Of a stretch of DNA of 53,504 nucleotides, positions 46,401-52,458 are shown piece after piece. Position numbers and translations under genes: made by a program. The notes under the pieces were generated by a model. That model worked only from the letters and a program-made list of their open reading frames with translations. It was not told the origin of the DNA and searched no databases. The first letter of the stretch is position 1. Each line of letters begins with the position of its first letter. The DNA comes from GCA-020352575 sp964600365 (lineage in GTDB: Bacteria > Actinomycetota > Acidimicrobiia > Spongiisociales > JAENVV01), in assembly GCA_964600365.1 (NCBI GenBank), contig CAZRJG010000012.1:1-53504 (forward strand), given 5' to 3'.

Positions 46401-47383
46401 CGCTCGGCGATCGCCGCCCACCGGACGCCAGAGGCGCTTGAGCCCGGGAAGGGGGTGAATGGCTCGTAGGCGACCACTGCAGCCTCGCCGTCGTGCCCTG
46501 GCGTCTCCATTGATCCCGTCTCGCCGTCGATCGCCCTGTGCACGCCCTCCATGTCGATCTCCCCCACCAGCTCTTGCCGATCCGGGGTGAAGCGGTTGCG
46601 ACTCCGAAGGAGGAGGTCCGATCCCACGAGGAAGGTGTGCCCCGTCTCTCCGAGACCCGAACTCTCGAGGAAGATCTCGTTGTAGCCATGGGTCCCGATC
46701 TTGATCACCACCACCCCGAGCAGCCCACCCCCGTCGTCGAGGACCGGCGTCCCGACGAACGCAGCCGGTTCCCCCTCCGCGGGACCGTAGAACTCGAAGT
46801 CGGTTGCGGCGATGTACCCGGCAACACCCGCAGCGATGGCCTGGGAGGCAACAGTGGAGAGCCCGGTCCCTGACCACGGGGCCTCGAATGACTCGGAGCC
46901 GAGGTCGGCGTGCTTCATCACCGAGTAGAGGACGTGCCCATCGGGTGCGACGAGGTAGACATCGGCACGCTCCTTCTGCTCCCGGAAGGTACGGAGGAAC
47001 GGGTGGATCGAGGCGTGGGCATCCGAGTAGGCCCCGAGGCTCGGAGCCACGACGAGTGCCGAGCGGTCGTCGAAGGGGTTATCGGCGATAAACGCCCGCT
47101 GGAGCGTGCCCTGTGGGTCGTCCATCTCCTCCACGGCCTCGTGTAGGGCGTACAAGGCCACTCGCACGTCGGTGCTGTCGGCGAGCACTCGGACATCCGC
47201 GTAGAGGTCCTCCACATGGTGCCGGGCCTCGGAGACCCGTGTGTGGAGGAGCGTCGAGAGGGCCGCGGCCTCCGCATCGCGCAACGCCCTCGCCCCGATG
47301 TGGTCGGCCCCGATTGCGAGCACCGACAACGCCCCGAGGGTCAGGGCGAGTGTGATGAGAGGGATGCGCAGGGAGAGACGCAT
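43442..47383 (-). CDS. Membrane hybrid histidine kinase: Cache-like sensor - HAMP - GAF - HisKA/HATPase - three receivers
   Basis: 1313 residues. Membrane helices at about 7-24 and 341-363 bracket a large outer sensor with Cache-like parts (DVYLVAPDGHVLYSV, SGLGETGHTFLVGSDLLL). HAMP, a GAF domain (about 430-570) and a long coiled coil follow. The kinase core has His near 674 (FLANVSHELRTPLNSML), N box VNLVGNALKFTEEG and G box RRFGGTGLGLSISKEL. Receiver 1 (about 928-1045) and receiver 3 (about 1187-1305) look intact. Receiver 2 keeps an Asp in VVVDIDLPDM but lacks the acidic pair and the Lys, so it is probably degenerate. ATG 47383 follows GAGGAGG. First gene of the kinase-cheR-cheB-GGDEF operon. 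Confidence 0.93.
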   Translation of the reverse strand: MRLSLRIPLITLALTLGALSVLAIGADHIGARALRDAEAAALSTLLHTRVSEARHHVEDLYADVRVLADSTDVRVALYALHEAVEEMDDPQGTLQRAFIADNPFDDRSALVVAPSLGAYSDAHASIHPFLRTFREQKERADVYLVAPDGHVLYSVMKHADLGSESFEAPWSGTGLSTVASQAIAAGVAGYIAATDFEFYGPAEGEPAAFVGTPVLDDGGGLLGVVVIKIGTHGYNEIFLESSGLGETGHTFLVGSDLLLRSRNRFTPDRQELVGEIDMEGVHRAIDGETGSMETPGHDGEAAVVAYEPFTPFPGSSASGVRWAAIAERDIEEVELPAAYLRRLLALAFVGISAVAVVIGIATARGIVRPIGRMSIALRALARGEEGVGIPGRDRADEIGEMAGAAEVFKAVTEEATRTSEAKSRIADLSRRMQQGENLGELGSVVLDVVGGWIGAVAGACYVREDETERLALQAMFGVGDRGRLPVAVGPGDGITGEALRRRDLVVVDRVSEGHVRVESALGESEPATLVVVPFLSGKEVVGVAEFAVLDRRLVDSDRDTIEQAVGTIGLSLESTRRAQRTKELLEETRLQAEELATTNDQLNEQRERLEDQAQELRASEEELRSQQEELQTINEALGRRQVEVEEARAEAEQRAEEVQKASAFKTQFLANVSHELRTPLNSMLILARDLADNHDGTLSDEQVQASEIIHDSGMGLLRLINDILDLSKVEAGRMDLSVEDIELRSLVSTTERLFSHQAQERGLRFEVAVDEGVPSVVRADTLRVEQIIVNLVGNALKFTEEGEVTVGFSVPDRVPIQGATTADYMSISVRDTGIGIPADKLDSIFDSFRQAEGSTARRFGGTGLGLSISKELATLMGGTITADSEQGAGSTFTLFLPVRPASDPGAPLPSPSGGGAETPSASPPAVVSGTVLIVEDDPALRDLLVEVTEGRGLVAVTARSGAEAIMRAGAGDFDAVLLDLRLPDRDGWEVLERLKANPRTSEVPVHVLSEATDLPEARGRGAAGVVAKPTSRARLEEVIGSLGVLGAVDDRGSVVGTVGDVELSWDGFLERLAEDGVRVVPVDDGNEGLALVQHEDVACVVVDIDLPDMTAPEFLGRLGSTPAIVVTRRDLDDEESLALRAYTDSIIHIGPRAGGRILDEVELFLHTVRSEGEVSGSEGDAPGGFGGERVLVVDDDMRNLFALSTALRRKGLVVLMAQDGHKALSQLDANPHIDIVLMDVMMPGMDGLETTRRIRADARFSELPVVALTAKAMAGDREACLAAGATEYLTKPIDMHVLTGVIAGLLSGRTVEP

Positions 47384-47472
47384 CGTCGGGAGCCTCCTCA
47401 GATGTGGGCGACCAGGGTGTCAAGAGGGTATCGGTCGGGTCCATCCCCACCATGAGGGAATGCCGGGGCGAC

Positions 47473-48750
47473 TCAGGACGGGTAGCCGGCGAACCCCTCG
47501 GGGTACGGCGGGAAGGCCCTGGCGAGCTCCCGCACCTGCGACTCGATGCGCGCCAACCGCCCGTCGTCACCCACGGACTCGAGCGCGTCCGTGACGAGGT
47601 CGGCGGTCCGGACGGCCTCCTTCTCGCGCATTCCCTGCGTGGTCATCGCCGGCGTCCCGATCCGCAGCCCGGAGGCGCGGAAGGGGGGGCGCGGATCGTT
47701 GGGGATGGCGTTGAAGTTGAGCGTCACACCGATCCTGTCCAGCATCTTGGCGGCGTCCTTGCCGGTGAGGTCCTCATTCACCGATCGGAGGTCGATGAGC
47801 ACGAGGTGGTTGTCGGTGCCACCCGTCACGAGGCGGACGCCACGGGACGTGAACGTCTCGGCCATCGCCCTGGCGTTGGCGACCACCTGGTGCGCGTAGT
47901 CGCGAAACGCCGGTTGCGCGGCCTCGTGGAACGTGACCGCCTTCCCCGCGATCTGGTTGTAGAGGGAACCGCCCTGGGCGTCGGGGAAGAGCCCCTTCTG
48001 AATCCTCAGGCCGAGGTCCTCGTCGTTCGTGACGATCGCACCACCCCGTGCACCGCGCAGCGCCTTGTGGGTGGTGAAGGTGGTGATGTCAGCGTGGTCG
48101 ATCGGGTTCGGCATCGCCTTCCCCGCCACGAGGCCGATGAAGTGGGCAGCGTCGACCATGAGGAGGGCGCCGACCTCGTCGGCGATCGAGCGGAACGCCT
48201 CGTAATCGAGGTGCCTCGGGTAGGAGGAGTAGCCGGCGAGGACGATCTTGGGACGCACCTCCAGGGCCTGAGCCCGAAGGGCGTCCATGTCGATACGTTC
48301 CGTGTCGGGGTCGATGCCGTAGGAGGAGAAGTCGTACAGCTTGCCGGAGAAGTTCACGTGTGACCCGTGGGTCAGGTGGCCACCCTGGTCGAGGCGCATG
48401 CCCAGGATCTTGTCGCCCGGCTCGAGGAGGCCGAAGTACACGGCCATGTTCGCCTGGGCGCCCGCGTGCGGCTGCACGTTCGCGTGGACGCCTCCGAGGA
48501 GGTCGAGCAGCCTCCGCTGGGCGAGGCGTTCCATCTCGTCGATGAACTCGCACCCCTCGTAGTAACGGCGCCCCGGGTAGCCCTCGGCGTATTTGTTCGT
48601 GAACACCGATCCAGTGGCCTGCATGACCGCCTTGGAGACGAAGTTCTCCGAGGCGATGAGGTGGATGCTTGAGTTCTGTCGCTCCAGGTCCTTGGCGACG
48701 AGCGCCGTGAACTCGGGGTCGACGTCGGGGAGGGGACGATCGTCGGTCAT
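47473..48750 (-). CDS. glyA: Serine hydroxymethyltransferase
   Basis: PLP enzyme that interconverts serine and glycine with tetrahydrofolate and so feeds C1 metabolism. 425 residues, full length. Seen are LIASENFVSKAVMQATGSVF, NKYAEGYPGRRYYEGCEFID, MVDAAHFIGLVAG, and the PLP lysine in TTFTTHKALRGARGG. ATG 48750 is chosen from the family start and a TATCCT box 6 nt upstream (leaderless layout); the longer frame to 48813 runs through this promoter. It stands as a single gene between the kinase operon and marR. Confidence 0.97.
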   Translation of the reverse strand: MTDDRPLPDVDPEFTALVAKDLERQNSSIHLIASENFVSKAVMQATGSVFTNKYAEGYPGRRYYEGCEFIDEMERLAQRRLLDLLGGVHANVQPHAGAQANMAVYFGLLEPGDKILGMRLDQGGHLTHGSHVNFSGKLYDFSSYGIDPDTERIDMDALRAQALEVRPKIVLAGYSSYPRHLDYEAFRSIADEVGALLMVDAAHFIGLVAGKAMPNPIDHADITTFTTHKALRGARGGAIVTNDEDLGLRIQKGLFPDAQGGSLYNQIAGKAVTFHEAAQPAFRDYAHQVVANARAMAETFTSRGVRLVTGGTDNHLVLIDLRSVNEDLTGKDAAKMLDRIGVTLNFNAIPNDPRPPFRASGLRIGTPAMTTQGMREKEAVRTADLVTDALESVGDDGRLARIESQVRELARAFPPYPEGFAGYPS

Positions 48751-48756
48751 GGTGCG

Positions 48757-48762
48757 AGGATA
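48757..48762 (-). promoter_or_regulatory. -10 box (TATCCT) for a leaderless glyA transcript
   Basis: Minus-strand TATCCT ends 6 nt before ATG 48750 with no ribosome site between. Near-consensus -10. Confidence 0.5.
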
Positions 48763-48787
48763 GGGAACCTCGCACCAGCCGGGATCG

Positions 48788-49249
48788 TCAGGCGTGCTCC
48801 CGCGCCGGCTCACGGAGGCGGTCCATCACCTCGGTGACGGTCCCGAGCTCTTCGGCCGACATCCTGCCCACCCATTCGGCGGTCAAATCCGCCAGATGTG
48901 GCTTAACTGCCTCGTGGAGCCGCCGTCGACCCTCTTCGGTGATGACGGCGAACTGCACCCGACGATCGTCCGAGCACGGCTTGCGCTCCATGAGGCCCAT
49001 GCTGGCGAGCCGGTCGATGAGGCGCGTCACGCCTCCACTCGTGAGGGTGAGCTGGGTGGCGAGCTCCCCCATGGGGACGTCGCCGCCGGAGCGCTCGACA
49101 CGCAACAGGCCCTCGAACTCGCTCATGGAGAGGCCGGACTCCTGCTTCAGGTTGTGCTCCAGGATCCGGGTGATCCGGCCCAACGCCTCGAGCGCCACAC
49201 CGAAGTGATGGATTCGCGGGTCCTCGCAGAGGTTGCTGCATTCGGACAT
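48788..49249 (-). CDS. MarR family transcriptional regulator
   Basis: 153 residues. The winged helix reads MSEFEGLLRVERSGGDVPMG, then ELATQLTLTSGGVTRLIDRL (recognition helix) and GLMERKPCSDDRRVQFAVIT (wing), flanked by dimerisation helices. The start ATG 49249 is supported by a TACACT box 6 nt upstream; a GTG at 49285 with AAGGA close by is possible. The N-terminus MSECSNLCEDP holds two Cys and could sense redox state or metal, which is speculation. It is divergent from a broken yceI gene, a pairing that is common when MarR controls YceI. Confidence 0.9.
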   Translation of the reverse strand: MSECSNLCEDPRIHHFGVALEALGRITRILEHNLKQESGLSMSEFEGLLRVERSGGDVPMGELATQLTLTSGGVTRLIDRLASMGLMERKPCSDDRRVQFAVITEEGRRRLHEAVKPHLADLTAEWVGRMSAEELGTVTEVMDRLREPAREHA

Positions 49250-49255
49250 GCCGAC

Positions 49256-49261
49256 AGTGTA
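49256..49261 (-). promoter_or_regulatory. -10 box (TACACT) for leaderless marR
   Basis: Minus-strand TACACT ends 6 nt before ATG 49249, the same layout as at glyA. Confidence 0.45.
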
Positions 49262-49273
49262 GGCATGAGTTAC

Positions 49274-49302
49274 TTGACGGCTCACATTCCTTGTCTTATC
49301 TT
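49274..49302 (+). promoter_or_regulatory. Promoter TTGACG-N17-TATCTT reading into the yceI remnant
   Basis: -35 TTGACG at 49274-49279, exact 17-bp spacer, -10 TATCTT at 49297-49302. The start codon of the remnant is 15 nt further. It overlaps the marR upstream region, so MarR could control both directions. A TGTGT-G-ACACA palindrome follows at 49314-49324, over the start codon. Confidence 0.6.
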
Positions 49303-49316
49303 TTCTCTGTCATTGT

Positions 49317-49883
49317 GTGACACAGCAACCGATGACCATGCAAGTCACCTGCTCACTCCCCCAAACGGGGACCGGGACCATCGACCCCACACACACGACC
49401 ATCGGCGCGGTGGCTCGCCACCTTGTCGCGTCGCAGGTGCACGGCTCGTTCAAGGCTTTCCCGGGCACCATCGAGACGGGCATCGCAGGCCGCGATGCCC
49501 ACCTGCGCTCCGGAGACCTCCTGAGCGTCGAGGAGGTCCCCGGGGTGACCTTCTCCTCCACAGCCTGTCCGCAAGGTGGGCGAGCGTTACGGGATCGACG
49601 CCGACGTCACGATGGCCTGCATCACGAAGCCTGTCACGCTCGAGCTCGACTACCTCGGCGTCCTGACCGATCCATCGGGCAACCCCAAGGCCATGTCCGC
49701 CACGGCTCGCACTCCCGAGCCCGAGCAGTGGGGACCACCTGGAACGCCGCCCTCGAACCGGGTCGACTCCTCGTGTCGAACACCTTCCAGATCGAAGCCC
49801 CCGCAGCGCTCGCCTCGATCGCACTCCTCCGTGCATGCGAGGGGGAGTGTTCCCCCACCCGCCCTTCGCCGCACCTACGGTGA
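49317..49883 (+). pseudogene. YceI-family lipocalin-like protein, degenerate (two frameshifts and a deletion)
   Basis: From GTG 49317 the frame reads TGTIDPTHTTIGAVARHLVA, SQVHGSFKAFPGTIETG and RDAHLRSGDLLSVEE, the YceI N-terminal strands, but about 25 residues are missing between GTIE and RDAHLRS. Near 49566-49575 the frame shifts: VGERYGIDADVTMACITKPV and TLELDYLGVLTDPSGN are one frame over. Near 49729-49734 it shifts back to TTWNAALEPGRLLVSNTFQI. YceI proteins bind isoprenoid-like lipids. The outer frame stays open, so a scrambled product could still be made. Either a decaying gene or draft errors, but the deletion argues for decay. The promoter is intact. Confidence 0.8.
49876..49881 (+). 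promoter_or_regulatory. -10 box (TACGGT) for the leaderless VOC transcript
   Basis: TACGGT ends 6 nt before ATG 49888; identical box and spacing to the one at 6982. Confidence 0.45.
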
Positions 49884-49887
49884 CCCC

Positions 49888-50367
49888 ATGCCCATCCGAC
49901 GCCTCAACCACGCAGTCCTCTTCGTCCGCGACCTCGACCGCGCGCTCAGGTTCTACACCGAGGTGCTCGGCTTCACGGTCGTCCAACGGGAGGAGCGGCT
50001 GGGCGCTGCGTTCCTGCGCTGCCCCGACTCCGAGAACCACCACGACCTCGGCCTCTTCGGACTCGGCGAACGGGCGCTCCCGAAGCAGCCGAGCCAGGTC
50101 GGGCTCTACCACCTCGCCTGGCAGGTCGACACCCTCGATGAGCTTGCAGCGGTGCGTATCGCACTCATCGAGTCCGGCCATCGGACCGGCGAGTCCTCTC
50201 ACGGTGCCACGCTCTCCGTGTACGGCGCCGACCCCGATGGAAACGAGTTCGAGGTCATGTGGATGCTGCCCCGTGAGGCATGGGGCGACTACGAGTCGAG
50301 GGCAGTGGTCGAACGCCTCGACCTCGAAGCCGAGTTGGCCAAGTGGTCGGGGGTCGCGACGGCGTGA
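49888..50367 (+). CDS. VOC family (glyoxalase/extradiol dioxygenase-like) protein
   Basis: 159 residues, one paired beta-alpha-beta-beta-beta module: RRLNHAVLFVRDLDRALRFY, TEVLGFTVVQREE, GLYHLAWQV and DPDGNEFEVMW. The His in LNHAV, His in YHLAW and Glu in NEFEV are in the places of the family's metal ligands, so it may be an active dioxygenase or glyoxalase. The substrate is unknown. The last ~30 residues (LDLEAELAKWSG) are an added helix. It ends exactly where the convergent acyltransferase ends. Confidence 0.88.
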   Translation: MPIRRLNHAVLFVRDLDRALRFYTEVLGFTVVQREERLGAAFLRCPDSENHHDLGLFGLGERALPKQPSQVGLYHLAWQVDTLDELAAVRIALIESGHRTGESSHGATLSVYGADPDGNEFEVMWMLPREAWGDYESRAVVERLDLEAELAKWSGVATA

Positions 50368-50943
50368 CTACGCCTGCTCCTCGTCCTCCATGCGGAGGCG
50401 GATCTTCGACGCACGCTCCGGATGCCTACCCGGACCCTTCGTCGCGTAGAACGCCCTGATTTCGTCCATGTCCTCCTGCACCCGTCCGGTGAGGTGGACG
50501 ACGGCCCCGAAGCCGGTCTCCTTGTGCTCGTAGTCGATGTAGCCGAGCACGACGGGGACGTCCGCAGCGAGGGCAATGCGATAGAAGCCTGACTTCCAGT
50601 GGTCGCGGGCCGATCGGGTTCCCTCCGGAGCGATGACGAGCGCCATCTCGTCGGCTGCGGCGAACTCGTCGACCATCTGCTGGACGATTCCCCCGGGGCG
50701 ATCCCGGTCGACGGGGATCACACCCATCCGGCGCATGAAGCCGCCGAACCGCCCAGAGGTGAGGGCCTGCTTGCCAATCGCCCGTGCCTTCACGCCGAAG
50801 ACGGAGATCACGGCAAGGAAGGCGATGAAGTCCCAGTTGGAGGTGTGGGGGACGCCGAGCGCCACGAACTTCTTCGGCAACGCACCGATCCCGCAGATGT
50901 TCCACCCGCGAACCCGCAGGAACCACTGTGCCAGCCATCGCAT
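50368..50943 (-). CDS. PlsC-like lysophospholipid acyltransferase
   Basis: 191 residues. The catalytic H-x4-D motif is in GVPHTSNWDF, acceptor binding in GVIPVDRDRPGG, and block III is VIAPEGTRSARDHW, followed by YRIALAADVPVVLGYIDY. The short form lacking the N-terminal membrane helix resembles the small acyltransferases that modify lysophosphatidate or glycolipids. ATG 50943 gives MRWLAQWFLRVRGW; a second in-frame option is not needed. It could act in phospholipid or phosphoinositide acylation next to ino1, which is a guess. Confidence 0.9.
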   Translation of the reverse strand: MRWLAQWFLRVRGWNICGIGALPKKFVALGVPHTSNWDFIAFLAVISVFGVKARAIGKQALTSGRFGGFMRRMGVIPVDRDRPGGIVQQMVDEFAAADEMALVIAPEGTRSARDHWKSGFYRIALAADVPVVLGYIDYEHKETGFGAVVHLTGRVQEDMDEIRAFYATKGPGRHPERASKIRLRMEDEEQA

Positions 50944-51027
50944 GGTTCCATGCTGGTCGCCCCGGGGGGCTACCGGCCACCTGTCTGACTACATTCGACG
51001 GCCAACCGTCGAGCAGGAGCCAGCCAG

Positions 51028-52389
51028 ATGCCGGAGACGAAGTACCTCCTCCCCGAATCCGAGATGCCGCGCCAGTGGTACAACATCCTCGCCGACCTCC
51101 CCAACCCCCCTTCCCCTCCGCTCCACCCCGCCACCATGGAGCCCATCGGTCCCGAAGACCTCGCTCCCCTCTTCCCGATGGACCTCATCGTCCAAGAGGT
51201 GAGCACCGAGCGCTACATCGACATCCCCGAACCGGTGCTCGACGCCTACCGGCTGTGGCGTCCCAGTCCGCTCTATCGCGCCCGCAGGCTCGAAGCCGCC
51301 ATCGGTGGGCCAGCCCGCATCTACTACAAGTACGAGGGAACGAGTCCTGCGGGTTCGCACAAGCCAAACACGGCGATCCCGCAGGCCTACTACAACGCGA
51401 AGGCCGGAGTGAAGAAACTCACGACGGAGACCGGCGCGGGTCAGTGGGGGTCGGCGCTGTCGCTCGCCTGCGCCATGTTCGGGCTGGAGTGCGAGGTGTG
51501 GCAGGTGAGGGCCTCGTATGAACAGAAGCCGTACCGCAAGGCGATGATCGAGGCATGGGGCGGCACGATCCACCCCTCCCCCTCCGACCTCACCGAAGCG
51601 GGCCGCAAGATCCTCGCCGGAGACCCCGACACACCGGGATCACTCGGGATCGCCATCTCCGAGGCGGTGGAGGCCGCCGTCAAGGACGACGAGGCCAAGT
51701 ACGCGCTCGGGTCGGTGCTGAACCACGTGCTCATGCACCAGACGATCATCGGCGAAGAGGCCATCAAGCAGATGGCGATGGCAGGCGACACGCCCGACGT
51801 GCTCATCGGGTGCACCGGTGGCGGCTCCAACTTCGGGGGATTCGCATTCCCGTTCCTCCGCGAGAAGTGGGCCGGGAAGATCGACCCCACCATCCGAGCG
51901 GTCGAACCAGCGGCCTGCCCGTCGCTCACCCAGGGCACCTACGCCTACGACTACGGCGACACCGCAGGGATGGCGCCGGTCGTGAAGATGCACACCCTCG
52001 GCCACGACTTCGTGCCGGACCCGATCCACGCCGGCGGGCTCAGGTACCACGGGATGGCGCCGCTCATCTCCCAGCTCTATCACGAGGGCCACATCGAAGC
52101 CGAGGCGATCCACCAGACCGAGTGCTTCGACGGGGCCATGCTCTTCGCCCGCACCGAGGGGATCATCCCCGCACCCGAGCCGACGCACGCCATCGCTGAG
52201 GCCATCCGCGAGGCGACGCGGGCCAAGGAGTCCGGGGAGGAGACCGTGATCCTGTTCAACCTCTGTGGCCACGGGCACTTCGACATGGCCTCCTACCAGG
52301 CCTACTTCGACGGCAAGCTCGAGGACTTCGCCTACCCAGAGGCGAAGGTCGCAGAGGCGATGGCGCACCTCCCCGTCGTCACCAGCTGA
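51028..52389 (+). CDS. trpB: TrpB2-type tryptophan synthase beta chain
   Basis: 453 residues, the TrpB2 type with its long N-terminus (LPESEMPRQWYNILADLPNP). The PLP lysine is in SPAGSHKPNTAIPQAYY, then ETGAGQWGSALSLACAMFG, phosphate loop IGCTGGGSNFGG, and NLCGHGHFD near the end. These proteins condense indole with serine, or act on other serine-like substrates (some use O-phosphoserine). No trpA is adjacent, which fits a stand-alone indole-salvage role. ATG 51028 has GGAG 9 nt upstream. A stable hairpin follows the stop. Confidence 0.94.
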   Translation: MPETKYLLPESEMPRQWYNILADLPNPPSPPLHPATMEPIGPEDLAPLFPMDLIVQEVSTERYIDIPEPVLDAYRLWRPSPLYRARRLEAAIGGPARIYYKYEGTSPAGSHKPNTAIPQAYYNAKAGVKKLTTETGAGQWGSALSLACAMFGLECEVWQVRASYEQKPYRKAMIEAWGGTIHPSPSDLTEAGRKILAGDPDTPGSLGIAISEAVEAAVKDDEAKYALGSVLNHVLMHQTIIGEEAIKQMAMAGDTPDVLIGCTGGGSNFGGFAFPFLREKWAGKIDPTIRAVEPAACPSLTQGTYAYDYGDTAGMAPVVKMHTLGHDFVPDPIHAGGLRYHGMAPLISQLYHEGHIEAEAIHQTECFDGAMLFARTEGIIPAPEPTHAIAEAIREATRAKESGEETVILFNLCGHGHFDMASYQAYFDGKLEDFAYPEAKVAEAMAHLPVVTS

Positions 52390-52411
52390 CCGCACGCCGC
52401 GTCACCCACCG

Positions 52412-52444
52412 TGCCCCGCAGCCGGGTATTCCGGTTGCGGGGCA
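52412..52444 (+). terminator. Hairpin terminator after trpB2, abutting the ino1 promoter
   Basis: Arms 52412-52425 and 52431-52444 pair over 14 bp, including one G-T pair, around a GTATT loop. No T-run follows. The last arm base is one nt before the TAGTGT box of ino1. Confidence 0.7.
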
Positions 52445-52450
52445 TAGTGT
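52445..52450 (+). promoter_or_regulatory. -10 box (TAGTGT) of ino1
   Basis: TAGTGT ends 8 nt before ATG 52459, with no Shine-Dalgarno sequence, so the mRNA is probably leaderless. The box touches the upstream hairpin. Confidence 0.4.
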
Positions 52451-52458
52451 CTCATCTC

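Noticed and set aside
47418..47423. TTGACA on the minus strand upstream of the hybrid kinase
   Set aside because: A perfect -35 but no -10-like hexamer 16-18 nt downstream; the expected place is occupied by the GAGGAGG ribosome site.
49584..49592. Single CGTTACGGG resembling the CTTACGGG operator octamer
   Set aside because: One copy only, one base different, inside a degraded coding region, no second copy at 11 bp.
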